Shown here: positions 32,406 to 41,432 of the stretch, in pieces
Position numbering within the stretch: the stretch's first letter is position 1
Layout of the letters: each line of letters opens with the position of its first letter
Assembly (NCBI GenBank): GCA_934169745.1
Contig: CAKPOE010000001.1
Span: forward strand, 248,001 to 312,000
Reading direction: 5' to 3'
Source: an uncultured Clostridia bacterium
GTDB taxonomy: Bacteria; Bacillota; Clostridia; TANB77; UBA1234
DNA length: 64,000 nucleotides
Program-made: the position numbers and the translations under genes
The notes under the pieces: model-generated
Told to the model about the DNA's origin: nothing
Databases searched by the model: none
Seen by the model: the letters and a program-made list of their open reading frames with translations, nothing else

Positions 32406-32499
32406 TGCTATAAACAAAGCTTTATATGACTATAAAAAATAATTTTGAAAAAAAGATTATACAATGTACTCATAAGATAAATAAACAAGAGGTGAGCAC

Positions 32500-33123
32500 A
32501 TGGTAGATAAAATATGTGATTCATTACTAGATAAGATAAGAAGCAATGATCCTAGTATTGATGAAGAAAAATCTGAAATTATTTATTATGGATTACAAAA
32601 TATGATAGGAGAACTTCCGAAAGGAATAGCGATATTAATTATAGCAGCCATCTTCGGAGTGTTTAAACTTGTCTTACTTGGAAGTGCGGTAATGCTCATA
32701 TACAGAGGATTTGCTGGAGGAGTACATTTGAAAACACATATATCTTGTTTAATTACGAGTACAATTCTGGTAGTTGGCAGTACATATTTTGCAAAAGAAT
32801 TTATATACGAAAATACTTTTTGGGTTTACACATTATTGTTTGTATTTAATTTTGTAATGGCAATAATGTATGCACCAGCTGATACTGAAAATAGACCAAT
32901 AATGAAAAAGAGTCAAATGAAAAGACAAAAAATTGAAAGCGTACTAATGGTAACAACAGTATATATAATTTGCACATTTATAATTAAAGAAAGAGTTCTA
33001 ACAAATTTATTCATGTATATGATAACATCCGAATCTTTAATGATTACACCGTTAGCGTATAAGATATTTCATAACAAATATGGAAAAGAAAGAAGAGAAG
33101 AAATATTAAGTGAGAGTATGTAA
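32500..33123 (+). CDS. agrB: AgrB-type peptide maturation protease
   Basis: Membrane cysteine protease of 207 residues that cuts the AgrD pro-peptide and forms its ring. The catalytic His is in YRGFAGGVHLKTH and the catalytic Cys in ISCLITS, ten residues further, both in the expected place. About five membrane segments. Its pro-peptide gene follows at 33177, and the receptor pair lies on the opposite strand. Confidence 0.92.
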   Translation: MVDKICDSLLDKIRSNDPSIDEEKSEIIYYGLQNMIGELPKGIAILIIAAIFGVFKLVLLGSAVMLIYRGFAGGVHLKTHISCLITSTILVVGSTYFAKEFIYENTFWVYTLLFVFNFVMAIMYAPADTENRPIMKKSQMKRQKIESVLMVTTVYIICTFIIKERVLTNLFMYMITSESLMITPLAYKIFHNKYGKERREEILSESM

Positions 33124-33176
33124 AGGGAGCCGGCCTTTTAACATATATAAAAAATTTATTATTAGGGGGAGTTTTT

Positions 33177-33287
33177 ATGATGAAATTGTTAGCAAAATTA
33201 GCAGAGAAGTATGCAAAGGCAAGTACAAGTGAGTGTCATTTCTTCTATTATCATGAACCAAAATGTCCAAAGGCTTTGTTAAAATAA
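33177..33287 (+). CDS. agrD: AgrD-type autoinducer pro-peptide
   Basis: 36 residues behind TAGGGGGAG. An amphipathic N-terminal helix (MMKLLAKLAEKYAKA) is followed by the signal region STSECHFFYY and the acidic/proline tail HEPKCPKALLK. The tail matches the AgrD pattern (D/H-E-P-x-x-P-x-x-L). The likely mature signal is a thiolactone closing on Cys20, with ring CHFFY or CHFFYY. A second Cys (Cys30) lies in the tail that AgrB removes. Too short for usual gene calling. Confidence 0.85.
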   Translation: MMKLLAKLAEKYAKASTSECHFFYYHEPKCPKALLK

Positions 33288-33309
33288 TCCCTTAAGTATA
33301 GACAAAAAT

Positions 33310-33341
33310 AGGTGGTCATCTGCAAATGACCACCTCGATAT
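33310..33341. terminator. two-way terminator between agrD and agrC
   Basis: Perfect 10-bp stem AGGTGGTCAT/ATGACCACCT, with T runs on both strands. Confidence 0.85.
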
Positions 33342-33350
33342 TTTTATTAT

Positions 33351-34727
33351 TTATGAATCCAGTGTAGAGGAAAGTTCTTTTGGACTTTCTTCTTCTGCTT
33401 CTTTTGAGATAATCTCAACATATAATTCTTGTCTAAAATAGTCATCATTTTTTGAAGTAGTAAGAGTGACATTATCAAATTTATTAACAATCCTTCTTAC
33501 TTCCCATAAACCAATTCCGGAATTTCTATTTTTAGTTGAAAAATCTTTTTCATATATTTGTTCTGTATCAACATCTTTGTTTGCATACGTGTTTTCTATA
33601 ACAAAGGCTTGGTATCCTTCAAGTTTATTTTCTCTAACATATACGTTAACTTCTTTTAGTTCATCGACTTCTTCGGCTGCTTCAATAGCATTATCTAAAA
33701 GTATGCCAAATATTTTACAAAAGTCATAAATAGGCATATCTAATTTTTGATAATCAAATATAGATTCAAAGTTGAAATCCACACCTTTGCTATCTGCAAA
33801 CTCGAATTTTCCAGCAATTAAACCATAAACTGAAGGTTCGTTAATTTTGAGTGGACTTATACTTTCTAATCTGTTTACTCTCTTCGCTTCTTTTGAAGCA
33901 CCTTTGTAATATTTCTCCAAGCCCTTAATATCACCACAAGAAATGTAGCCACCTATTGCATGTATAAGATTATTATAATCATGTTTAAAAACTCTAATAC
34001 TGTCAAGTAGTTCTTTTAGAGATTTATTATGAAGTTCTGAATTTGTTAAATCTCTTTTCTTTATTTCTAATTGCATACTTTTATATGTGTTAAAAATACT
34101 TAAAAAGCTTAAAAAGATTAAAGAAATTATATTATAAATTAATAATCCGATTGGATAATTGTAATTTGTAGCAGTGTAGAATGAGATGTTAGGAATTATA
34201 AAAAGAACAAGTGCAAAAATATTTATATAGTTATATTTATTTGATGTAAATACAATGCGATTATCCATGAGTTTGTTTTTATTTGTAATAATATAAACTA
34301 TTCCATATATAATCAAAAACCAAAGGTTTATCATAAGAGTAACAGGTAAAGTTTTTATAGGGTCTGTACAATTTACAGGAATATCAAATATATTTAATCC
34401 GATTACTCCACTTATTAGTTCTATTGGAATTGATATAAGCATAAATGAAAATGTAGATATAACACTTTTCTTCATATCGATTTTCAAAAATAGCATTCCG
34501 GACAATACAGCTATAAGAAGCGAAGAAAGCGTTGTTACTATTGTCAGGTCTTTAGGCAAAACAAGTTTTATTACAATAACTATAAATGACTGTACGGTAG
34601 CATATAATATGCGTTGAGTGTTTGAAAATTTTATTTTTGACAGTGATGTGATTAGTAAAGTTAAAATAAATAATTGTATTACGCTACTCAAAAACAAAAT
34701 TCCACCATTAATTAGTAATTCTTTCAT
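33351..34727 (-). CDS. agrC: AgrC-type sensor histidine kinase
   Basis: 458 residues: about six membrane segments (residues 1-215), then the kinase part. The phosphoacceptor His is in VFKHDYNNLIHAIGGY; the ATP site shows GILLDNAIEAAEEV and TKNRNSGIGLWEVRRI. This is the HPK10/AgrC class (GHKL), which senses cyclic peptides. It overlaps the response-regulator gene by 20 bases and faces agrBD tail to tail. Confidence 0.9.
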   Translation of the reverse strand: MKELLINGGILFLSSVIQLFILTLLITSLSKIKFSNTQRILYATVQSFIVIVIKLVLPKDLTIVTTLSSLLIAVLSGMLFLKIDMKKSVISTFSFMLISIPIELISGVIGLNIFDIPVNCTDPIKTLPVTLMINLWFLIIYGIVYIITNKNKLMDNRIVFTSNKYNYINIFALVLFIIPNISFYTATNYNYPIGLLIYNIISLIFLSFLSIFNTYKSMQLEIKKRDLTNSELHNKSLKELLDSIRVFKHDYNNLIHAIGGYISCGDIKGLEKYYKGASKEAKRVNRLESISPLKINEPSVYGLIAGKFEFADSKGVDFNFESIFDYQKLDMPIYDFCKIFGILLDNAIEAAEEVDELKEVNVYVRENKLEGYQAFVIENTYANKDVDTEQIYEKDFSTKNRNSGIGLWEVRRIVNKFDNVTLTTSKNDDYFRQELYVEIISKEAEEESPKELSSTLDS

Positions 34728-35418
34728 TGAAAATCATCTTCCTTTCATCTGAAACATATCTACGAGTGTAGTTTATTCTTAATTTATTAACAGACAAATT
34801 ACGCTCGTGCATGTCGACCTGTGATACACGATTTTTGTTTATGATGAAAGATTTGTTGCATCTTACAAAGTAGTCTGGCAGACAACTTGTTATTTCATCA
34901 ACTGTAGCATAAACTTGAACAGTTGAGTCTAAAGTGTGAACTGTAGCTTTAGCTTTATCTTTTTCTATATATACAATTTCATTAGCTCTTATATATTTTT
35001 TACTACGACCAAACTTAACGAAGCAATTTTTGTTACCATAAATATCATCGTGTAATCTTGTAACAGTATCTCTTAGACTTTCATACGTTGTTGGTTTAAC
35101 CAAAAAATCAAATGTTTTGACTTTATAAGCAAGCATTGAATATTCAAAGTGAGCAGTAATAAAAATGATATAAATGTGTTTGTTTACCTTTCTAATTTCC
35201 TTTGCAAGTTCAATGCCAGAGACTTTATTGGATAAATCTATGTCTAGGAGAATAACATCAGCCTCGTTTTCTGTAAGATACTCAAGAAGTTTAGAAGAAC
35301 TAGTCGTTGCAAAAGAAATAGTTGCATCAATATCGTTATTACAAAATATTGACTCTAATGTAGAACTAGTTTTTTCTAGTGTATTCTTATTATCATCACA
35401 TAATACGAAACGTAACAT
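34708..35418 (-). CDS. agrA: AgrA-type LytTR response regulator
   Basis: 236 residues from ATG 35418 behind CAGGAGA (the frame is open to 35475). Receiver domain RFVLCDDNKNTLEK with the phosphorylated Asp in DVILLDIDLSNKVSG, then a LytTR DNA-binding domain (IRANEIVYIEKDKAKATV, DYFVRCNKSFIINKNRV). It should bind GTT-rich direct repeats before agrB or its own operon. First gene of the agrAC operon. Confidence 0.92.
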   Translation of the reverse strand: MLRFVLCDDNKNTLEKTSSTLESIFCNNDIDATISFATTSSSKLLEYLTENEADVILLDIDLSNKVSGIELAKEIRKVNKHIYIIFITAHFEYSMLAYKVKTFDFLVKPTTYESLRDTVTRLHDDIYGNKNCFVKFGRSKKYIRANEIVYIEKDKAKATVHTLDSTVQVYATVDEITSCLPDYFVRCNKSFIINKNRVSQVDMHERNLSVNKLRINYTRRYVSDERKMIFNERITN

Positions 35419-35461
35419 ACATTCTCCTGTCTGTACCCGGAAAAGCACAAAACCTGACTTT

Positions 35462-35490
35462 ATCATATAACTCAAATTTTAGAATGTCAA
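35462..35490 (-). promoter_or_regulatory. sigma-A promoter of agrA-agrC
   Basis: Minus strand TTGACA, 17-bp spacer, TATGAT. Several GTT repeats lie just upstream of it (35491-35537). Confidence 0.8.
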
Positions 35491-35661
35491 GTTATAGAAG
35501 GTTAATACAGGGTTCAAAAAGTTGTTAATGGTTGATGTATAGGCTGTTGAAAACTTTTAATAAAAATATATTAGTTGATTTTTTTATAATATAGTAATAA
35601 ATTTAATGTGTAATCATAAGAATTAATAAAAGCAAAATCAAAGATGAATGGAGGAAAACGA

Positions 35662-36609
35662 ATGAAAAAATTAATGGTTTTAATATCAATGCTACTCGTT
35701 TTAACAGCATGTGACAGCGATACGGAAAAATTAAGGCAGGAAGTACAACCAAAAGAAAATATTGAAAATGTAGAACGTACAGAAAACAAAGTTAAAAACG
35801 ATGAAGAAAAAGAGAAACAAGAGGAGCAAGCAAAAGGCGAAAAGAACGATGGCGAACAGGCAAAAGATGAAAAAGACGAAGAAATTCAAGTGGTAGAAGT
35901 AAGCGCTGCAGAACTATCAAACAAAACATTTGCTTGGGGATTTAGAAGGATGAAAAATGGAATACAACCAGAATTTACAGCAAGCTATGCTAAGCCATTA
36001 GATGATTACGATGGGATATATGTCGGAAATAAAGATAAAAAAGTTATATATCTAACCTTTGATGAAGGATATGAAAATGGGTATACGGCTAGTATTTTGG
36101 ACACATTAAAAGATAAAGGAATAGAAGCTACATTCTTTGTAACAAAGCCATATGTAAAGCAAAATCCAGACCTGATAAGAAGAATGATAGATGAGGGGCA
36201 TATAGTAGGAAATCATACGGTAAATCACCCTAGTATGCCATCAGTAACGGATGATGAGAAATTAAAAAAGGAAATAACAGGATTACATGACTATGTTAAA
36301 GAAAACTTTGACTACGAAATGACGTACTTAAGACCACCAAAAGGTGAATTTAGTGAAAGAACAGTTAAAATAAGCAAAGATCTTGGATACACCACAGTAT
36401 TATGGAGTTTTGCGTATGATGATTGGGATGTAAAAAAGCAAGATAGATTAGACTATGCGCGTAAAGTAATATATAGCAATTTACATAACGGATGCGTAAT
36501 GCTACTACACGCAGTATCAAAAGACAACACAGCATTGTTAGGAGAGATAATCGACAAGATAGAAGAAGAAGGGTACGAAATTAGGCCGTTGAGCGAGTTT
36601 GAAAGATAA
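35662..36609 (+). CDS. pdaA: PdaA-like polysaccharide (muramic delta-lactam) deacetylase lipoprotein
   Basis: 315 residues. A lipoprotein signal with lipobox LTAC (Cys near residue 15) is followed by a Lys/Glu-rich spacer of about 60 residues and a NodB domain: YLTFDEGYENGYT (motif 1), VGNHTVNHPSMP (motif 2 histidines), YLRPPKGEFSERT (motif 3). TFDEGYENGYT fits the PdaA branch, which makes muramic delta-lactam in spore cortex. Lipid anchoring is a variation on the classic secreted form. The stop codon is directly followed by a 33-bp repeat. Confidence 0.88.
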   Translation: MKKLMVLISMLLVLTACDSDTEKLRQEVQPKENIENVERTENKVKNDEEKEKQEEQAKGEKNDGEQAKDEKDEEIQVVEVSAAELSNKTFAWGFRRMKNGIQPEFTASYAKPLDDYDGIYVGNKDKKVIYLTFDEGYENGYTASILDTLKDKGIEATFFVTKPYVKQNPDLIRRMIDEGHIVGNHTVNHPSMPSVTDDEKLKKEITGLHDYVKENFDYEMTYLRPPKGEFSERTVKISKDLGYTTVLWSFAYDDWDVKKQDRLDYARKVIYSNLHNGCVMLLHAVSKDNTALLGEIIDKIEEEGYEIRPLSEFER

Positions 36610-36679
36610 TGAACGATTTTCCGGCAGCCACTTTTCTGTTCAAAAATGAACGATTTTCCGGCAGCCACTTTTTCGTTCA
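36610..36679. repeat. pair of 33-bp dispersed repeats, locus 1
   Basis: Two nearly identical 33-bp units (36610-36642, 36647-36679) separated by AAAA. Each begins TGAAC and ends GTTCA, which can pair, and each has TTTTCCGGCAGCCACTTTT in the middle. The same pair, with the same 37-bp period, occurs at 54936-55005. It begins at the base after the deacetylase stop. Confidence 0.85.
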
Positions 36680-36717
36680 CTTTGCACCTTTTTACATTTA
36701 CTTTTTATGGAGGTAGT

Positions 36718-36987
36718 ATGGGAGAAAGCGAAAAACGCATTAAAGAGAAATTTTTAGATATGATGGAACTTCCTAAAGAATTATTAAAGGATGTTTCTAG
36801 AATTACATTGCTTGGTAATGAAGATATCCTTATTGAAAATTATAAGGGAATTATTGAATACGAAGAAAATATTATTAGGCTAAATAATGGAATAAACATT
36901 TTTGGTACTAATTTAAATGTTGAAGAAATTACGGATGTTGACATTTTCATTACGGGTAAGATAAACAATGTTGAGTTTGAAAATTAG
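36718..36987 (+). CDS. yqfC: sporulation protein YqfC
   Basis: 89 residues. LPKELLKDVSRITLLGNEDILIEN and YKGIIEYEENIIRLNNG are typical of YqfC, a YabP relative of the mother cell. The frame runs back to 36646 through the repeat, but GGAGGTAGT sets ATG 36718. It is followed by yqfD in one operon, as in Bacillus. Confidence 0.92.
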   Translation: MGESEKRIKEKFLDMMELPKELLKDVSRITLLGNEDILIENYKGIIEYEENIIRLNNGINIFGTNLNVEEITDVDIFITGKINNVEFEN

Positions 36988-36998
36988 GAGGAATTGAT

Positions 36999-38180
36999 TT
37001 GACGTTAAATTTTTATAAAAAAATGAGTGGCTATGTAAAGATTCAAATAGAAGGTTACTTTGTTGAAAGATTTTTAAATTTAGCGTTAAATCAAAAAATT
37101 ACAATTTGGGATATAAAGCGTATGCAAGATGGCAGAATAATTGCCAAGGTAACGCCAAAAGAATTTAAGTATTTAAGAAAAATTGCCAGAACTACAAAGT
37201 GCAGAGTTAAAATATTAAAGAAAAGCGGAATACCATTTTTTATTATTAAATATAGAAAGCGAAAGATTTTTGTAATATTTATTTTAGTTGCAATAATTAG
37301 CGTGTGTGTTTATAATTCATATATTTGGCAAGTTGACATTGTTGGAGATTTTAGCATACCTATTGAGGAAATAAAAAGTCAATTGGCAGAAGAAAATTTA
37401 AAAGTGGCAGTGCGAAAAAGTGCGGTTGATATAGAGCAGTTAAAGCTTAATATGGCTTTAAAGAGAAATGATTTGGCATGGGTTGGAGTTAACATCAAGG
37501 GAACAAAAGCTACAGTAGAGATAGTCGAAAAGGTGATGCCAGAGCATGAAGAGCTGGAGGGTATTCCTTGCAATATAGTGGCTAGTAAGGATGGAATAGT
37601 GACAAAAATTTTTGTGAAAGATGGAACAGCCTGCGTACAAAAAGATGATTTAGTACAAAAAGGACAGATTTTAATTAGTGGTGTTATGACAAGTGAATTT
37701 GCTGATGAAAGGCTTGTTCATGCAGATGGAGAAGTTTATGCAAAGACTTGGTATGTGTATAAATCGAAGGCACCATATAAGAAGGATGTTATTTCTAAGA
37801 CTGGAAATACAGAAAAGCGTTATAAAATAAAATTGTTAAATAATGAAATAAATTTGTTAAATAACAGTACAAATTTTGAAAAGTATGATACAATTAAGGA
37901 AACCAATCAATTGAAAATTTTTAATTGTTTTATACTGCCACTGGAAATAACAGAAACGACTTATCAAGAAGTTTCTGTTGAAACGATTACACTTTCAAAG
38001 GAACAAGCAATTCGCATGGCACAAAATGATGCAATGAATATGGCTATGCAATTAGTTCCTGCTGGAGTGGAGATTGTTGATAATTCTACTTTAACAAGAG
38101 AATATGATGATGGGATAGCGGCAGAAGTAAGCATTGAATGTATTGAAAGGATTGGCACAAAAGAAAAGTTGGGAGGATAG
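36999..38180 (+). CDS. yqfD: sporulation protein YqfD
   Basis: 393 residues from TTG 36999, six bases behind AGGAGG (the next ATG at 37023 would drop the conserved N terminus). N-terminal YFVERFLNLALNQKI, one membrane segment (IFVIFILVAIISVCVYNSYIW), then VDIVGDFSIPIEEI and a long outer domain with GIVTKIFVKDGTACVQKDD. Matches YqfD, a sigma-E type spore protein needed for sporulation. Confidence 0.92.
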   Translation: MTLNFYKKMSGYVKIQIEGYFVERFLNLALNQKITIWDIKRMQDGRIIAKVTPKEFKYLRKIARTTKCRVKILKKSGIPFFIIKYRKRKIFVIFILVAIISVCVYNSYIWQVDIVGDFSIPIEEIKSQLAEENLKVAVRKSAVDIEQLKLNMALKRNDLAWVGVNIKGTKATVEIVEKVMPEHEELEGIPCNIVASKDGIVTKIFVKDGTACVQKDDLVQKGQILISGVMTSEFADERLVHADGEVYAKTWYVYKSKAPYKKDVISKTGNTEKRYKIKLLNNEINLLNNSTNFEKYDTIKETNQLKIFNCFILPLEITETTYQEVSVETITLSKEQAIRMAQNDAMNMAMQLVPAGVEIVDNSTLTREYDDGIAAEVSIECIERIGTKEKLGG

Positions 38181-38184
38181 TATT

Positions 38185-39396
38185 ATGGCTGAACTACAAT
38201 TAAAAGTGGCAAAAAATACAGATGATGGTATATTTGGTAAAGCACTTTCAAACTTGAATAGAGTATTATATTCATCTGGTGGTGGTTTCTATAATATTAT
38301 CATAAACGCAAAAAGAAACAGTGTAATTAAATCTTTTTCAAGCTACAAAAACATTTCTTCTATTGCTGATGAAAATAAGAGAAATCAAGTAACAAACAAA
38401 TATGAAAAGACATATGAAAATTACATAAATGCTTTGGAAAAATACTTGCTTGAGATTGTTTATAATAGGGTTCAAAAGAAAGTTGCCTCTTTATCGGAAA
38501 ATAAGTTGTTATCAGTATATTATGAGATAAATGCTCTTAAAGGAAATGAATACGTAGAGTATAAAAATAGAAGACAGATATTACTTTTGGATATGGATTG
38601 GGCCACTGTTCTTTCAGGTAAAAATGAGGCTTTTACAAAAAAGTATAAAGAGTTTTATATTTATAATATGGAACAATTGTATAAGGCAAACATGAGACAT
38701 TACGCGGTTCTATTAACAGGTGCAAAAGTTGGTGAAAGTGATGACAAATATAACAAAATATATGCATTGATAGAGGACTACATAAAGAATGTGCTTCCTT
38801 ATGTTGATGACATTGCTGATAAAGATAAAATAATAGAAGCATACAAAAATTTGGTTGCATCAATTGATGTTTATTCGAAAAAGAAAAGTGATGAAATTAA
38901 AAGAAATAAAGTTCTTCTGGAAATAAGCAGAGAATTATTTGCATATAGTTTGCCAATGATAGCTGCTGAACAATGTTTTATGGATTTGATTGAAAAAGCT
39001 AGAATAGCAATTGAGAATTCTTTTATTGATGCAGAGCAATTTGAGGTTTATCAATTGTTGCTAGATTTGTTAGAAAGTTATCATGAAAATATTCTGGATA
39101 AAAAAGTTTATTGGGATACTCAGACAGAGAGGGAAGAATTCCAAAAACTTAGAGATGAATTTGCTGAGTGTAAGAAACTTGAAAGAATTGATTTTGAAGA
39201 ATATAAAAGAAGAAGAGAAATAATTTTTATATGTTCTGAATTGAAGAAAATGAAAACGACAAAGAAAAAATATGAAAAATTAAAAACATATTACGTGGAT
39301 AGAATGAAACAGCTTCATGGTCTTCGCGAGTTAAAGAATCATACTAAAAAGTGGACAGGCAGATGGAAGACAAGAAGAAGAACAGTAGGGGATTAA
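38185..39396 (+). CDS. unknown 403-residue helical protein in the yqfD-ybeY operon
   Basis: About 403 residues, highly charged and almost wholly helical, with a coiled-coil C-terminal third (RRREIIFICSELKKMKTTKKKYEKL) and a basic end (TKKWTGRWKTRRRTVGD). No membrane segment, signal or known motif seen. GGGAGGA sets ATG 38185, four bases after yqfD. It occupies the place where phoH and often pgpH stand in other Firmicutes, and shares no visible feature with them (no Walker A, no HD motif). Confidence 0.7.
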   Translation: MAELQLKVAKNTDDGIFGKALSNLNRVLYSSGGGFYNIIINAKRNSVIKSFSSYKNISSIADENKRNQVTNKYEKTYENYINALEKYLLEIVYNRVQKKVASLSENKLLSVYYEINALKGNEYVEYKNRRQILLLDMDWATVLSGKNEAFTKKYKEFYIYNMEQLYKANMRHYAVLLTGAKVGESDDKYNKIYALIEDYIKNVLPYVDDIADKDKIIEAYKNLVASIDVYSKKKSDEIKRNKVLLEISRELFAYSLPMIAAEQCFMDLIEKARIAIENSFIDAEQFEVYQLLLDLLESYHENILDKKVYWDTQTEREEFQKLRDEFAECKKLERIDFEEYKRRREIIFICSELKKMKTTKKKYEKLKTYYVDRMKQLHGLRELKNHTKKWTGRWKTRRRTVGD

Positions 39397-39419
39397 AACA
39401 TATAAAAGAGGAGTTAAGA

Positions 39420-39893
39420 ATGATAGAAGTAAATTATAACAATATAGAAGAACTACCAAATGAAGAAGCACTAATAAAAAAAGTGGTACAAGCAGTTTTG
39501 GAAAATGAAGGAGTAAAGCATGACTTAGATATATATATAACATTAACCAACAATGAAGAAATACACAAGATAAATAAAGAGTATAGAAATGTAGATAGAC
39601 CTACTGACGTTTTATCTTTTCCAATGTATGAAAGAGATGAAATTAAAAATTTAAAAGTTGATAAAAACTCTGATGAAGAGGAAATATTAGGAGATATAAT
39701 AGTTTCAATAGAAAAAGTAAAGGAACAAGCAGAAGAGTATGGTCATTCGTTCGAGAGAGAATTATCATATTTGGTAACGCATGGGTGCTTACATTTGTTG
39801 GGCTATGACCACATGATAGATGAAGAGAAAGAAGTAATGCGCAAACACGAAGAAATGGTCTTGGAAAAGTTAGGTATTAGCAGGGGTTTATAA
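39420..39893 (+). CDS. ybeY: endoribonuclease YbeY
   Basis: 157 residues. The zinc motif HGCLHLLGYDH (HxxxHxxxxxH) is complete, after ELSYLVT and the DRPTDVLSFPM segment of the family. YbeY takes part in 16S rRNA 3' end maturation and ribosome quality control. The frame is open from 39351, inside the previous gene, but AGAGGAG sets ATG 39420. Confidence 0.95.
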   Translation: MIEVNYNNIEELPNEEALIKKVVQAVLENEGVKHDLDIYITLTNNEEIHKINKEYRNVDRPTDVLSFPMYERDEIKNLKVDKNSDEEEILGDIIVSIEKVKEQAEEYGHSFERELSYLVTHGCLHLLGYDHMIDEEKEVMRKHEEMVLEKLGISRGL

Positions 39894-39915
39894 GAATTAT
39901 AAGGGGGATATAAAA

Positions 39916-40992
39916 ATGAAAAAGCAGGATATAATTATTATAGTATCAACATTTGTTGTTGTTTCTATGATATGTGCAGGAATTATATTAGGAGTATTAC
40001 ATTTTAGAAATTCACAACCTGTTGAAAAGCCACCAAAACAGGAAGATGTACTTGGTGCAAATGATAACGAAGAAAATAAGGATGATGAAGAACAAAAAGA
40101 ACCAGAGGAAGAATACACTGGTCCGAAAATATTTACTGGAAATAGTAGACCGTTTGCAGTTATGATAGATAATGAAACTGCAGTTAAATCACACGCTGGT
40201 TTAAATGATGCATATATGTTATATGAATTTATTGTTGAGGGTGGAGAAACGAGAATAATGGCATTCTTTAAAGGTACTATGCCAGAAAAAATAGGACCAG
40301 TAAGAAGCGCTAGACATTATTTCTTGGATTATGCTATGGAACATGATGCTATATTTGTTCATTTTGGTTGGAGTCCAAAAGCAATGGAAGACATTAAAAC
40401 TTTGAAGATAAATAACATCAATGGAATATATGATGATTTTTATTGGAGAGAAGCGCCTATAAAATCATATCATAATGCTTTTACAAGTATGGAAAAATTA
40501 CAAAAATTTGCTGGCTATAAAAAATACAGAACAACTTCAGATGCAGAAAGTATAGTTGAATATAATCAAAAGGATACAGAACTAAATGGTGGGAATAAAG
40601 CAGAGAATGTTAAGATTAAATACTCTAACTTACATAGTACAAGCTATACATACGATGAAGAATCAAAAACGTATTTAAGAACGAAACGTGATTATGCTCA
40701 TGTCGATAGATTTACAGGTGAGAGATTTTATGCTAAAAACATTATTGCTATATATGTAAGAGATGAACTTTTAAACGACCCAGAAAATAAGGGAAGAAGA
40801 GAGTTATATAATATTGGTTCGGGTAATGGTCACTATATTACAGACGGAAAATATATTGATATAAAGTGGAGTAAAACAACGAGAAGCGGAAAAACTATTT
40901 ATACAGATTTAGAGGGAAATGAAATAAAACTAAACGATGGAATCACTTGGGTACAAATAGTACCTATTACAGGCAAAATTGATATAAACTAA
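39916..40992 (+). CDS. DUF3048 (YerB-like) membrane-anchored protein
   Basis: 358 residues: one N-terminal membrane segment (IIIIVSTFVVVSMICAGIILGVL), an acidic Glu/Lys spacer, then the DUF3048 domain with RPFAVMIDNETAVKSHAGL, EGGETRIMAFFKGTMPEKIGPVRSARHYF and HFGWSPKAM. Exported and of unknown function. It is inserted between ybeY and cdd in the operon, where dgkA is often found. Confidence 0.88.
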   Translation: MKKQDIIIIVSTFVVVSMICAGIILGVLHFRNSQPVEKPPKQEDVLGANDNEENKDDEEQKEPEEEYTGPKIFTGNSRPFAVMIDNETAVKSHAGLNDAYMLYEFIVEGGETRIMAFFKGTMPEKIGPVRSARHYFLDYAMEHDAIFVHFGWSPKAMEDIKTLKINNINGIYDDFYWREAPIKSYHNAFTSMEKLQKFAGYKKYRTTSDAESIVEYNQKDTELNGGNKAENVKIKYSNLHSTSYTYDEESKTYLRTKRDYAHVDRFTGERFYAKNIIAIYVRDELLNDPENKGRRELYNIGSGNGHYITDGKYIDIKWSKTTRSGKTIYTDLEGNEIKLNDGITWVQIVPITGKIDIN

Positions 40993-41004
40993 GAGGAGAA
41001 AATT

Positions 41005-41400
41005 ATGAATAATAAGGAGTTAATTAATTTAGCAATAGAAGCACGTGAACATGCCCATGTGCCGTATTCACATTTTAAGGTTGGTGCAGCATTACTTACT
41101 AAAACAGGAAAAGTATATCAAGGTGCTAATATGGAATGTTCAAGTTATGGTATGACTGTGTGCGCTGAAAGAGTGGCTTTAGTGAAAGCTTTGTATGATG
41201 GCGAAAGAGAGTTTCAAAGAATAGCTGTTGTAGGTGGTATGAATAGTTTAGAACACACGTCGCCATGTGGTGCATGCAGACAATTCTTATCCGACTTTGG
41301 TACGAACTTAGAAGTGATTATGGGATATGAAGAGAATGGAGAAATAAAAGAAAAATCATTTTTGTTAAAAAAATTATTACCAGAGACATTTAGCTTATAA
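41005..41400 (+). CDS. cdd: cytidine deaminase
   Basis: 131 residues, homotetrameric type. Zinc and catalytic residues are present: VCAERVAL with the proton-shuttling Glu, and SPCGACRQFL with two zinc cysteines. Deaminates cytidine for pyrimidine salvage. Its place before era is conserved in Firmicutes. Confidence 0.96.
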   Translation: MNNKELINLAIEAREHAHVPYSHFKVGAALLTKTGKVYQGANMECSSYGMTVCAERVALVKALYDGEREFQRIAVVGGMNSLEHTSPCGACRQFLSDFGTNLEVIMGYEENGEIKEKSFLLKKLLPETFSL

Positions 41401-41432
41401 ATTGACTAATGATAAATGAGAGGAGAATTTTT

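Noticed and set aside
32400..32499. Sigma-A promoter directly before agrB
   Set aside because: A TATACAAT box is present near 32457, but no -35 at a proper distance could be supported.
36610..36679. CRISPR-like repeats
   Set aside because: Only two units with a 4-bp spacer, no unique spacers and no cas genes in the window.
36646..36717. N-terminal extension of YqfC through the 33-bp repeat
   Set aside because: The extension is translated repeat DNA; the real ribosome site lies at 36709-36717.
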